Shown here: piece by piece, positions 43,837 through 55,822 of the stretch
Layout: every line of letters begins with the position of its first letter
Numbering within the stretch: the first letter of the stretch is position 1
NCBI GenBank assembly: GCA_015178975.1
Contig: WHVD01000178.1
Location: 96,853-160,852 of the forward strand
Direction of reading: 5' to 3'
Length of the DNA: 64,000 nt
Source of the DNA: Hysterangium stoloniferum
Lineage: Eukaryota; Basidiomycota; Agaricomycetes; Hysterangiales; Hysterangiaceae
Notes under the pieces: model-generated
Told to the model about the DNA's origin: nothing
Database searches by the model: none
What the model saw: only the letters and a program-made list of their open reading frames with translations
Program-made: the position numbers and the translations under genes

Positions 43837-45299
43837 TGCAAGGGGCTATCCACAACTGTCGAAATATGGGTGACCATGTAGATTAGAAAATTATAACACT
43901 TGAAGGAACAAGATAAAGCTCCAAAAGCATCATTGGGTATATATAGTTCATATGTTGAATAATTATTCTATTTGTTCAGGATATTGATAGGTGCCAAAGA
44001 ATATTTGTATTTATTTATTTATCAAACACCTGGTCACTCAGAGTAGGTCGAAATAGATCAATCTCTACCAGGTCTGACCTTAAAAGAATACAGTAGGTGG
44101 TCTAGCGAATGCAAATCTGCCACTATATACAATTGCCACGCCATCCATGCCACATTACAGAAGGCAATATAGTGACTGTATCAAACCGATCGTCTCAAGC
44201 AGATGATTGATGATGAGCTTGGAATTGGTCCAGATTTTGCATATTTTTTTGATCTGGTGCTAAATCCAGTATATTACAAAGGTATCTATCTGGAATGAGG
44301 AAACATATCCAATTTAGTTGATGCCGTTCCCCAGACCATGGTGACATGCGGGCTCACCACTACACAACCAGTTCAGATTTTGCATGTATTTTGATCTGAT
44401 GTTAAGTACAATATATTACAAAGGTATCTTTCCGGAACGAGGAAACATATCCAATTCAGTCGATACCATTCCCCAGACCCATGCCATGAGGGCTCAATAT
44501 TCCACAACCTGCCTGTACATGTGAGCCTTCCCGGAGATCATAGCGAACGGTCGTCCATCACGTCAACCAATATCTTCAGGGAGACTAAGCGGGTATTAAC
44601 ACAACATCCCTGCAAGGCCGTGGATAACCTCCGGGGGTGAAGCAATGGTAGAAGACGCGGGATGGATGTGCGTCATTTAGAGTTCATCTCTAAGTAATGA
44701 CACTAACAAATGTACCAAATAATAATAACACTGGGAGATCTAGGCGCACGAAAAGCCATGATGAGAACGCCGACAGAGAGAATTGAATTTCAAGCCTTGT
44801 CATCGATATATTTACAACATCTGTGCGGCATGCAACATGCATCGCACCGCTCAGGAGCTAGATCAAGCTGAGTGATGTGATGTTGGCCCTGGCGGGCCGT
44901 CGTCGTATGTCCCCCCGTTGTAGCTGATGTTATAATATGGCATTGGCATGTGGGCGAGATTCAGTCTGTCGGAGCAGTGCGGCTTTGCCGGTGCAGACTC
45001 CAAAATATGCACATATAAGGATATGTAGAGAGCGATGCCGGAGGGGCGCTTCCTTCGAGACAGTGACTCATGTGCAGCGGGTGGTTCACGGCAGTCGTCT
45101 TCTTCTATTTAACACATTAGTGTGGGAGCTGTTTAGAATCCATCATAGTGAAAATAGCTGTGGTGTATAAAGAGAGGGAAGAACTCCCGTGATCCTGGCA
45201 GCTGGGATTACTTTTTTAATCTTCTAAGGAAGCAAGCGACTTCAATACCCACAAGAACGTATGCATATGGATTAAACGCCGGGTCGAGATGAAATGACC
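43837..45299. other. Array spacer: tail of unit 1 and promoter region of unit 2
   Basis: No gene. The AT-rich tail (TTATTTATTTATCAAACACC near 44007) is followed by two short similar stretches with GAGGAAACATATCCAATT, near 44298 and 44441. The conserved promoter-type sequence then leads to the TATA box at 45166. Confidence 0.6.
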
Positions 45300-47200
45300 A
45301 TGCAGCCACGATGTGATGGCGACTCGCTATACGGCACTTAGGTAAGTCACTGTACCCGCCCGGATTTCTCATTGAGCGCTCGTAATCATATATAACTACT
45401 TATTATACTGTACGCAGAATGTTGTTAATTTAATATCCTGAACATACAACAGTGAACCAACACAGGAACTTGATAATATTCCATATGGCATCCCTTGTAA
45501 ATCTTCAAAAAGCGGCTATTCAGGAAACTACTGCGATGTACTTTAGGCCGTTTATTACATACGTGCGCTGACCCTAGACTTTTCTAGTAACTTTCAGAGT
45601 TACAAGGATGCGGCGGTCGTAGGTCCGTCTATGCACGCTCGCGGTTGTTTACCACATTTATACATCGACGTCTCAGCTTTGTTCAGTTATGATACAATTT
45701 TGACTCTTCCATCGGAAATCCAGTTCGTATGGAAAAGGAAGATCAGACTAGCATCTGTGTTCTACATCGTCGTCCGATATTCATCCCTGATTTTGTCGAT
45801 ATTGTATGTGACCGTGGATTTCCTGGATCAATCATTAGAGGTGCGTGGTGGGATGGTCTGAAAATTCCCGCGACTTATAGCAATTGATAGTGTGTGGTGT
45901 CTTTCGAACTCTCAAGAGTCGTTAATGGACTAATAACCTTTATTCCAGGGAATGTACTGCAATAACACTGGCAGGCAATGCACTGGCAACTGTAATATTA
46001 ACGACTATGCAAGGTGATTGATCTATTCAACAGTTACTTTCTCAACTTGTAACTTAACCAAGATGGATGTTAGGAATATTACTGGCAAGAATTTACGCTA
46101 TAGCCAGGGATCGCAAATATCTCTTAATGGCGATAGTATTAATATATCTCGGACAAATTTGCTGCTTTGTGGTAGGTCTATTTATCGGCAATGCATCTGA
46201 ATCGGTATACTCATACGAGCGTGGTAGCTTGAGACAGTATATGATGGTTGTGGTGAAGAAAACACTGAAACCGTCAGACTGTATGTGTTATTTCAATAGA
46301 ACCACATAACTGTTGACACCATTAAACAGAAGTACAAACATCAATTGTGCCTGCCTGATGAACTCGAGTTCACATGATCGTTACAGACTTAACATTCAAT
46401 GTTTTTAACATGACATTCGAGGGACTCATATTATTTGTCACGCTATTCCACACCGTGGGCACGATTAAGCTACTAAGAGATATGAAACAATTGCGGGAAC
46501 GATCTATAACCTATCTATTTGTACAGCAAGGTAGCTTCTCTCAACGTTTCTGTCTATATGTTGTTGTGACTTAGTGGTATTAATTTCAGGTGTTTTCCGG
46601 TTTGCGTCAGTGCTAAATTAGTGTAACTTCGATTCATGAAATGTTAAGTTTGATTATTCAGCGTAAGTTTCATATCGAATTTAGAGATTCTAATTCAAAA
46701 TGAGGTATAGTATTATTACTGCATTCCTTTGTTTTCGCTGATACTACTGTATTTCCTTTAAGGTTGTCTCAGTAAATATCTCTTGTCAACTGAAGTTTTT
46801 CCCACGCACTCATCTCTCATGCAATGTAGGCCACCTTTAAAAACTTCGGCGCCCCCCTGGAGAGTTGGCAAGCATTTATCGCAAACATTTCTCCAACATG
46901 TTAATTTAACGACAACTGCAGCATAACCAGTATTCTTGTTTGTCGCTTCTTCCTCGATCTGCGAGAATTAAACCCACAAAGTAACTCGATGAATGCGACA
47001 AACGATCTCGTGGTCTCTACCTCCCGAGGGGTAATACACAGCATAGGAAATTCTTTGATTGAGGATGTCGGAGATGTGTATTTCATGGAAGGTTTTATTT
47101 CGGGGGGACGCTGTGAAGGGGACCTCCCCCTCCACTCTGCGGAAGGGTGCCTAGCTGAGGAGGCATCTGGTCACACAATTGAAGGCCTTGATGCAACAGT
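45300..47200 (+). pseudogene. DUF6533-like membrane protein gene, copy P2
   Basis: This copy has the same order of blocks as P1: ATG at 45300, SYDTILTLPSEIQFVW near 45687, LGILLARIYAIARDRKYLL at 46067, FVTLFHTVGTIKLLRDMKQL near 46434, and the last exon 46989 to about 47200. It shares the four-base-shorter exon, here with TAG at 46619-46621. Near 47190 an extra A in GATGCAACAG shifts the frame before the usual stop. The first part is shortened: the LIVENLRLSFIIAK region after exon 1 is missing. Confidence 0.75.
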
Positions 47201-48046
47201 AATGCAAAGGGGCATCCACAACTGTCGAAATATGGGTGATCATGTAGATTATAAAATTATGGCACTTGAAGGAGCAAGATAAAGCTTCAAAAGAATCATT
47301 GGGTATACATAGTTCATATGTTGAATAATTATTCTATTTGTTCAGGATATTAATAGGTGCCAAAGAATATTTGTATTTATTTATTTATTTATTTATCAAA
47401 GGCCTGGTAACTCAGAGTAGCTCAAAATAGATCAATCTCTACCGGGTCTGACCTCAGAAGAATACAGTAGGTGGTCTAGAGAATACAAATCTGCTACTAT
47501 ATACAATTGCCACACCATCCATGCCACAGTATAAAAGGCAATATAGTGATTGTATCAAACTGATCGTCTCAAGCAGATGATTGATGATAAGCTTGGAATT
47601 GGTCCAGATTTTGCGTATCTGTTTGATCTGGTGCTAAATACAGTTTATTACAAATGTATCTATCTGGAGTGAGGAAACACACTTATGGCATGGCACAACC
47701 AGGCTGTAGATGTGAGCTTTCACATACCTGGAGATCATAGGACCGCTGTGGATCACCTTAACCAATATCTTCAGGTGAGAGGCAGATATCAATGTACCAT
47801 TTCTTGAAGTCATAATAACCTCTGTGGGTGGGAGCCTAGTGCTGGAAGAATTGGGGCTTGACCATATGGTACATCAATCACAGTGAGGGTGCATTTGTGT
47901 CATTCAATGTTTACTAACTAATGACAAACAAATGTACCAAATAAGAAGGCTGAAAGACTCAAGACAGTGGGAAAGGGTTTAAAGGCCACACAGGGAGGGG
48001 ATACAATTGAAAAGAGGGGGAGGGGTGGACTTTTGAGGGAGAGGGG
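47201..48046. other. Array spacer up to the copia insertion
   Basis: Tail of unit 2 (TTATTTATTTATTTATTTATC near 47379) and the start of unit 3's promoter region. This version resembles the promoter region of left-arm copy M2 (AAAGACTCAAGACAGTGGGAAA) more than those of the other right-arm units. No gene. Confidence 0.6.
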
Positions 48047-48442
48047 TGTGAGAGCTAAGTGAAAGAACAATACTCAGTATTTGCACGCTGTATGCCAAAT
48101 AGCTAGTTATTGATTACCTAAGTGAAAGAACAATACTAAGGTAATGGTAATAAGTAAAAGAGTTAGGAATGCATAGTAGTAAGTATCTCACCTCAGTATT
48201 TGCATGCTGTATGCCAAATAGCTGAGGTGAAGTTGACTGGGATGGCTTGTATTTAAGCTAACTCGGAACAAAGAGAAAATGAGAACAATAGCATGAAATG
48301 TGTACTAGAATGTTCTGGAGAAATATTTTCATGTGACAAAAGGAAACAATAAAGGAGTATAACAAAGGAAGGCTTTTGTCTTATGGGCTGGTACGTCATG
48401 ACCTTACCATAAAGGGACTATTGCGTGCTTGCTATTCTAACA
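48047..48442 (-). repeat. 3' LTR of the copia element
   Basis: 396 bp, TG..CA ended on both strands (TGTGAGAGC on the plus strand, closing CTAACA). It is the partner of 52839-53234. Confidence 0.92.
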
Positions 48443-48449
48443 TTCCCCC

Positions 48450-50423
48450 TCAAGCCGCATAGAGTCCTAATGCAGTGGCGAAGTGTTTGACCTTGGCGGA
48501 AGGGAGCGCCTTGGTTAAGGTGTCAGCAACCATGTCGTCGGTGGGGCAATAAATGAGTCGAAGGGAGCCATTCTCAATAATCCAACGAACAAAATGAAAG
48601 CGGACATTGATATGCTTGGTGCGTCCGTGATATTGATGATCTCTGGTAAGCGCAATAGCAGATTGATTATTGGAGAATAAAGTCGTGGGCCCATCAGGGG
48701 AACCAAACAGCTGGGTAAGCAAGGACCGTAGCCAAAGCGCTTCTTTGGAGGCGTGGGTTACGGCCACATATTCGCTCTCAGTCGTGGACAATGAGACAAT
48801 CTCTTGCCATTTTGCACTCCAAGATACAGCCCCTCCATTGAGTAGAAAAGCGTACCCGGATATGGCACGGCGATCTTCAGCGAGGCTTCCATCTGCGTCA
48901 GCATAACCAGTAAGTCGTTGGTCGTTGCCTAGTTTTTTGTAAGTTAACCAAAGATCTTTGGTACTGGCCAGGTATCGAAAAATTCTTTTGATGGCGGTCC
49001 AGTGTTCCTGGCCAGGATTGATGTTAAAACGTGAGACGACTTGTACGGCGAAAGCGATATCTGGGCGGGTACCCAAGGCGGCATACATTAAGGATCCAAC
49101 GGCTTCATGGTAGGGTATGTCACGCATTGCAGCGCTTTCAAGTGTTGTTGAGGGACATTGTGAGGAAGATAGTCTGGCGTTCGGGTCCATCGGGGTGGAG
49201 ACTGGCTTGAGGTCCTCAAGATGGTAGCGGCAGAGGATCGAGTCGATATATGAACGCTGGGATAAACGTAAGATATGTTGGTCTCGTTCCCTTACAACCT
49301 CGATTCCTAACAACCAGTGCAGTTCACCCAAGTCAGTGATTTCGACGTGGCAGGTGACGTCCTTTTTGAAGGAAGCAACGGTGTCTGCCGAGCTCGAAGC
49401 AATCGTGCAATCATCTACATGGACTAACACAATAGTCAGGATATCACTCGTGTTTCGATAGAATACCGCTTGGTCAACATCGCTCCGAATAACACCTAAT
49501 GCGTCCATAATTTCAACGAGCCTCTGGTACCACCGGCGTCCCAATTGTTTCAATCCATACAGAGTTTTTAGGAGTCGGCAGACTTGGCCCGTAGAATTTG
49601 GGGCGTGGTAGCCAGGGGGCTGTTTCATAAAGATTTTTTCGTTGCCAGTGAGTGTGCCATTTAGATAAGCTCCCTTGACATCGATCTGATGTAGTTCAAG
49701 GTCCTGCTCAGCTGCTATTGCCAACACGGTCCGGATCGATGCCAGTTTTGCTACAGGTGCAAATGTATCAAAATAATCAACACCGGGGACTTGGGAGAAA
49801 CCTTGCGCTACCAGACGAGCTTTATACCTGACTACATTTCCGCCAGCATCCTTTTTGGCACGAAACACCCATTTTGAGCCAATTATGTTGGCTTCCTCAG
49901 GAGGTTCAACGAGTTCCCAGGTACAAGCAGTGTGCAATGTTTCCAGTTCAGCTAAAATTGCTTGCTCCCATAGTGGCCAATCAGGGCAATGCTTGGCTTC
50001 AGCCAATGAACGTGGTTCGATTGCCTCCGCATTGCTGATCTCGAGGGCCAATGCATACTCATCTTGTAGTTCAGACAGCAACATCCAGTCGGCAGTACCG
50101 TCGCCTTCTAACACTTCAGTGAGACCGCTCGGAGGATTGGTGGTGGGCATTTGAATGCCAGGGGTGATTTTTGGTTCAGATCGCCAGTGAGTGCTTATGC
50201 CAGTGCCCTGCAGAATATCTTGAATGCGTTGGCTAGGCTTGCGGTCACGTATTCTTACTTGGGGCTGGTTAGTGCTGGTAGTGGATTCGTCGATAATTAC
50301 TGGAGATGGTGGGGAATTGGTGGATGTGTATCCAGTGCTGTCAGTTCCTGCCGTCTTGGTGAGTTCCAAATTGTCCCCTTCGAGATGAGAGGCTGACACA
50401 TTGGTGTTGTCATAGTACACATT
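48450..50423 (-). pseudogene. Copia pol: reverse transcriptase and RNase H
   Basis: The region begins straight after a TGA in the same frame as the integrase. RT motifs are WVFRAKKDAGGNVVRYKARL, DTFAPVAKLASIRTVLAI, LHQIDVKGAYLNG and the palm HVDDCTIA. RNase H shows GYADADGS, LSTTESEYVA and KHINVRFHFVR, and it ends in FATALGLYAA. One catalytic-type residue is changed: the usual D-N-Q-S-A is N-N-Q-S-A at 48669-48671, a GAT to AAT transition. The 656 residues are otherwise free of stops. Translation as part of the polyprotein would require read-through of the upstream TGA. Confidence 0.88.
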
Positions 50424-51860
50424 TCATTCGACTGTTATGGTCCTGGTGTCGACCCAATATACTCTGACACTATTGCTCTTCTCATCAAAACCCATCCATT
50501 GTCCTTCACGAACATGTCCTCCCAACTTATCGCCTCCCTCAATCCTTACCCAGGTCTTCTCTCCCCATTCTCGCAGTTCCTTCAGGTCTGGCTTCTTTTT
50601 GAAAACAGCCTCAAAAGGTGTTGTGTTGCCCACAGCCTTTGTTGATGTTCTGTTCAGCAACCAAATTACATGGCAGGCAGCTTCTCCCCACAAGAATTTT
50701 GGCAGCCCACTAGCATGCAGGAGAGCCCGAATGCGTTCGAGGATTGTGCGATTGCGTCGTTCGGCGATGCCATTGTGTTGGGGCATGTCATGCACAGTGA
50801 GTTTTTGCTCAGTTCCTTTCTTCCGTAGATGTTCCTGGAAGGCGTTGCTTAGGTACTCACCACCTCGATCGGAATGCAACTTCTTGATCTGTATGTTCAG
50901 TTGCATATTGCACCAGGCCTCAAAGTCTTTGTAGGCATTGAAGGTCTCAGCCTTTGTGCTGAGTAAGCGCAGGTAAGTAAAACAAGTGCTATCATCTATG
51001 AACGTCACATAATAACGACGTCCTCCTAGTGTTGGTGTTGGGGCAGGCCCCCACACATCAGTGTGTATTATGTCTCCAAAACTTGCAGCACGTCCACCCT
51101 GATTTATCTTTGCCACTGGTCTCCTGGTGGCCTTTGCATAGATGCATGACTCGCAAAAAAAAGGGTCATTGCCAGGTGAGTGCTCAAGTTTGATGCCTGT
51201 TACAAAGCCACTTTGCACCAGTTGGCGTGCAACATCGGGGGCAATGTGGCCCATTCGGCGATGGAACATATCAACAGTGAGTTCCTCTGCAGCATTCGCG
51301 AAGTTTATCCCACTAACATTTTTGTACAGACCCTTCTTTGATCTGGGGATTTTGCCGATCATGCTGCCCTTTGAATTGTAAATAACACATTTGCCATTGC
51401 CAAATGTGACAGAAAATCCCATCTCGTCCAGTTGTCCAACAGAGATCAGTGTATATCCTATGTCTGGGGAATATAATGCTTCCGAGAGGTGCAATGTAGA
51501 AGTGTTGACTCCACACGGTAAGTTCATTGTTAGTTCGCCTTTTCCCACAGCATGAAAACTGTTTCTATTTGCAGTGCAAAAAGTTTTCGGGGAAATCTTC
51601 ACGAAATTCTGGAGTTTGTTTCGGTATGGCGTCATTGTTTGAGAGCATCCAGAGTCTATTAACTTGATGCACATCTGCTCGGATTGCTCAACATCTGTGG
51701 TGGTTGCAGCAGCAATTTCGGGCATGTCATCTGTCTCATCGTTGTCATCGATAACAGAGAACCAGTCAGACATGCTATCATCAAAGTCACCCTCCTGATA
51801 CGAGGAATCACTCATGGACCACGTGTCCAGTGCTCCATTATCAACAGGTATTTCGGTGAG
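50424..51860 (-). pseudogene. Copia pol: protease and integrase
   Basis: The frame continues from gag after a TGA. The aspartic protease motif LIDSGCSQTM is near 51660, and the GAG-pre-integrase zinc module is HRRMGHI ... CESC. Integrase catalytic residues are in IIHTDVWG, KLHSDRGGEY and HNGIAERRNRT. WMGFDEKSNSVRVYW leads to TITVE and then a TGA at 50424-50426. Since the next codons continue the family sequence in the same frame, that TGA is a point mutation or a read-through site, not the natural end of the protein. Confidence 0.88.
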
Positions 51861-52799
51861 TCATCCCAAGTTGGGCAAACTATTGCTGGAGTCCAAGAGG
51901 AACTCAGCATCTGCAGCAAATGCACCTTCACATTCAGAATCCGAATCCTCTGCAACATTTGCAGAGCCACCGGACTTCTTGGATAGGTCATCCTGTTGCT
52001 TTTCATCCTTTTTTGGCTTGGGACAGCTGTCTTGCTTATGTCCTTTCTCATTGCAGTTCCAGCATACGCCATGGGGTTTTCGATTATTTCCCTTTCCTGA
52101 GCCAGCATACAATGCTTCATCGTCAACATCTTCCTTCGGTTTTCCTGAGCGCTTGGCTCGCAACGTTTTCTGGTGCTCAAATTCTTCAGAAATGAGCATG
52201 ATGAGTTTGTCTGGTGTAATTGTACTGGTAGGGCTCCACATTCTTGCTGCTGCTAACTGATTTGAAGCAAAATTAGACATCGCTATGGGCAGGGATGAAA
52301 TAATAGTGGAATGGTAATCCATTTCATTTATGTCCACTCCCACAGATGCTAATTCTTCCCTTTTAACTCTCAGAGTGTCCAGAAATTCTCGCACATTACC
52401 TTTTTCGGCACACCGCATGTCGAGGAAACGTGTTTTTAGGTCCATTTGTGCGTAAGCACCCTTTTTGGTGTACTCGGAGACTATGGAGTCCCATCGATCC
52501 TTTACAGTCTTTTTGGAGTGTACTCGCATGAGGGTTGAGTCGGGAATTTTTTGGGTGAGCAAAGATTTGGCAGATTTTTCATTTTTGTCCCACAATGTGA
52601 TTGCAGCTGACTCTTCTTCAGTAGGTTTGGTCTGTTCGGTTGGTCGTGGGGATTTGCCATCGAAGTGGCCCCAAAATCCTTTTGCTTCAATAGCATCTTG
52701 GAACCGGACCGCGAAGATGGCCCAGTTTACGCCAGTGTTGTCAAGCTTGGGAACAGAAGATGGAAGGGAGTCAGATAAGGAAGTGGCTGTAATAGACAT
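51861..52799 (-). CDS. Copia gag
   Basis: The ATG at 52799 lies 40 bp inside the 5' LTR edge and is the natural start (MSITATSLSDSLPSSVPKLD). Capsid blocks are NWAIFAVRFQDAIEAKGFW, DRWDSIVSEY and NVREFLDTLRVKREEL. A CCHC zinc knuckle, CWNCNEKGHKQDSC, is near 52050. The frame ends with a TGA at 51861-51863 and is followed by a C, a context in which UGA is often read through. Gag makes the virus-like particle of the element; no role for the host is implied. Confidence 0.88.
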   Translation of the reverse strand: MSITATSLSDSLPSSVPKLDNTGVNWAIFAVRFQDAIEAKGFWGHFDGKSPRPTEQTKPTEEESAAITLWDKNEKSAKSLLTQKIPDSTLMRVHSKKTVKDRWDSIVSEYTKKGAYAQMDLKTRFLDMRCAEKGNVREFLDTLRVKREELASVGVDINEMDYHSTIISSLPIAMSNFASNQLAAARMWSPTSTITPDKLIMLISEEFEHQKTLRAKRSGKPKEDVDDEALYAGSGKGNNRKPHGVCWNCNEKGHKQDSCPKPKKDEKQQDDLSKKSGGSANVAEDSDSECEGAFAADAEFLLDSSNSLPNLG

Positions 52800-52838
52800 T
52801 TTGAAACTAAGTGTAGTGTAGCGCGGGGCCCAATAACC

Positions 52839-53234
52839 TGTGAGAACTAAGTGAAAGAACAATACTCAGTATTTGCACGCTGTATGCCAAATAGCTAGTT
52901 ATTGATTACCTAAGTGAAAGAACAATACTAAGGTAATGGTAATAAGTAAAAGAGTTAGGAATGCATAGTAGTAAGTATCTCACCTCAGTATTTGCACGCT
53001 GTATGCCAAATAGCTGAGGTGAAGTTGACTGGGATGGCTTGTATTTAAGCTAACTCGGAACAAAGAGAAAATGAGAACAATAGCATGGAATGTGTACTAG
53101 AATGTTCTGGAGAAATATTTTCATGTGACAAAAGGAAACAATAAAGGAGTACAACAAAGGAAGGCTTTTGTCTTATGGGCTGGTACGTCATGACCTTACC
53201 ATAAAGGGACTATTGTGTGCTTGCTATTCTAACA
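52839..53234 (-). repeat. 5' LTR of the copia element
   Basis: 396 bp, opening TGTTAGAATAGC on the minus strand. Differences from the other LTR include AGAGC/AGAAC, GCATGC/GCACGC, ATGAAA/ATGGAA, GTATAA/GTACAA and GCGTGC/GTGTGC. Confidence 0.92.
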
Positions 53235-53239
53235 AGGGG

Positions 53240-53827
53240 AGATCCAGGGGCACTTGCAAGGGGGAGCTGACTGAGAGAATTGAATTTCAAACCTTGTCAT
53301 AGATATATTCACAACATCTATGCAGCATGCAACATGTATTGCACCGCTCAGGAGCCAGATCAAGTGAAGCGATGTGATGCTGGACAACAGGCAAGCTGTT
53401 GAAGTATGTCCCTGTTGGTATGAGTGCAGCTGAAGTTATAATATAGCATTGCCATGTGGGCAAGATTCAGTCTGTTGGAGCAGTGTGGCATTTCCAGTGC
53501 AGACTCCAAAATATGCACATACATCCATTGCAATCCTTATGTATAGAGCGATGCCGGAGGGCCATTGAAGCAGGGACTTTCTTTGAGACAGTGACTCATG
53601 TGCAGCGGGTGGTTCACAGCAGTCGTCTTCTTCTATTTAACACATTAGTGTGGAGGCTGTTTAGAATCCATCATAGTGAAAATACCTGTGGTGTATAAAG
53701 AGAGGGAAGAACTCCCATGATCCTGGCAGCTGGGATTACTTTTTTAATCTTCTAAAGAAGCAAGCAACCTCAAGACCCACTAGAACATATACATATGTAT
53801 TAAAAGACGAGTCAACATGAAATTGCC
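53240..53827. other. Unit 3 promoter region, right of the copia insertion
   Basis: The array repeat resumes directly after the target duplication (GATCCAGGGGCACTTGCAAGG) and runs to the ATG of copy P3, with the TATA box at 53694. No gene. Confidence 0.6.
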
Positions 53828-55822
53828 ATGCAGCCACAATGTGATGGCGACTTGCTATATGGCACTCAAAGTAAGTACTAGTACTCTTATCAGGTTTATG
53901 GCTTATTTGATTGTTGAGAATCTTCGGCTCTCATTCATAATTGCAAAAGTTATTATATCTGAAGTTACAGCTGGCTGGATTGCTTCTCGTTGAGCGCTCG
54001 TAATCGTATATAACTACTTATTATACTACACACAGAATGTTGTTAATTTAATATCCTGAACATAGAACAGTGAACCAACACAGGAACTTGCTAATATCTC
54101 ATATGACATCCCTGGCAGATCTTCAAAAAGCGGTTATTCAGGAAGCCACTCTGGTGTACATCGTTTATTGCATACTACTAGTACATGCGCTGACCCTAGA
54201 CTTTTCTAGTACCATTTACAAATACAGTGATGCGGCGGTTCTAGGTCTGTCTATGCACACTCCTGATTGTTTACCACATTTATAGATTGACATCTCAGTT
54301 TTGTTCAGTTATGATATAATTTTGACTCTTCCATCAGAAATCCAGTTCGTATGGAAAAGGAAGAGGAGACTAGTATCTGTGTTCTACATCGTTGCCCGAT
54401 ATTTATCCCTCATTTTGTTTATATTTTATGTGACCGTGGATTTCCTGGATGTATCATCAGAGGTGTGTGGTGGATGGTCTGAAAGTGCCCCCAACTTATA
54501 GCAGTTGATAGTGTGTGGTGTCTTTTGAACTCTCAAGAGTCATGAATGGACTAATCACCTTTATTCCAGGGAATGTACTGCAGTGGCACTGGCAGCCAAT
54601 GCACTGGCAACTGTAATATTAATGACTATGCAAGGTGATTGGTCTATTCAACATCTACTTGCTCAACTTATAAGTTAACCAAGATGGATGGTATGAATAT
54701 TACTGGCAAGAATTTACGTGATAACCAGGGATCGCAAATATCTTTTAATGCCAATAGTATTAATATATCTCGGACAAATTTGCTGCTTTGTGGTACATCT
54801 ATTTATCGGCAATGCATCTGAATTGGTATACTCATACGAGCGTGGTAGCTTCTCACAGTTCATGAACATTGTGGTAAAGAAAACATTGAAACCCTCAGAC
54901 TGTATGTGTTATTTCAATAGAACCACTCAACTGTTGACACCCTCAAACAGGGGTACAAAGATCAATTGTGTCTGCCTGACTAACTCGAGTTCACACAATC
55001 ATTACAGATGTGGTATTAAACATTTTTAACATAACATTCGAGGGACTTGTATTATTTGTCACATTATTCCACACTGTGGGAACGATAAAGCTACTAAGAG
55101 ATACCAAAGAATTGTGGGAACGATCTATATCCTATCTATTTGTACAGCAAGGTAGCTTCTTTCAATGTTTCTGTCTATATGTTGTTGTGACTTAGTGGTA
55201 TTATTTTCAGGTGTTTTCCAGTTTGCATCAGTGCTAAATTAATGTAACTTCGATTCATGAAATGTTAAGTTTGATTGTTAAGCATAAATTTCATATGGAA
55301 TTTAGAGACTCTAATTCAAAATGAGGTATAGTGTTCTTACTGCTTTCCACTGTTTTTGCTGATACTATTGTATTTCTTCTAAGGTTGTCTCAGTAAATAT
55401 CTCTTGTCAACTGAAGTTTTTCCCATGCACTCATCTCTCATGAAATGTAGGCCACCTTTAAAAACTTCGGCACCCCCCTGGAGAGTTGGCAAGCATTTAT
55501 CGCAAACATTTCTCCAAAATGTTAATTTAATGACAACTGCAGCATAACCATTATTCTTGTTTGCTGCTTCTTTCTAGATCTGTGCCAATTAAACTCACAA
55601 AGTAACTTGATGAATGCGACAAACGATCTTGTGGTCTCTACCTTCCAAGGGGCAATGCGCAGTATAGGAAATTCTTTGATTGAGGATGTCAGAGATGTAT
55701 ATCTTATGCAAGGTTTTATTTTGGGGGCACGTTGTGAAGGGACCTCCCCCTCCATTCTGCAGAAGGGTGCCCAACTGAGGAGGCATCTGGTCAGAGAATT
55801 GAAGGCCTTGATGCACAGTAAT
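53828..55822 (+). pseudogene. DUF6533-like membrane protein gene, copy P3
   Basis: Blocks as in P1: ATG at 53828, MTSLADLQKAVIQEATL near 54102, SYDIILTLPSEIQFVW near 54307, and RDRKYLLMPIVLIYLGQICCFV near 54724. FVTLFHTVGTIKLLRDTKE follows near 55054, then the last exon 55607 to about 55822. The shared short exon carries TAA at 55240-55242. In addition one G is missing in the GGGACC run near 55739, which shifts the last exon. Many CG dinucleotides of copy P1 are TG or CA here. Confidence 0.75.

Larger units (their letters stand above)
48047..53234 (-). mobile_element. Ty1/copia retrotransposon, nearly complete
   Basis: The element has two 396-bp LTRs (48047-48442 and 52839-53234) that differ at about five positions, all transitions. 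A perfect 5-bp target duplication AGGGG lies at 48042-48046 and 53235-53239. On the minus strand the 5' LTR is followed by GGTTATTGGGCCC (primer site) and an ATG at 52799. The purine run TTGAGGGGGAA precedes the 3' LTR. Gag and pol lie in one frame of 1450 codons, interrupted by two TGA codons. It sits inside the promoter region of the third array unit. Confidence 0.93.
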
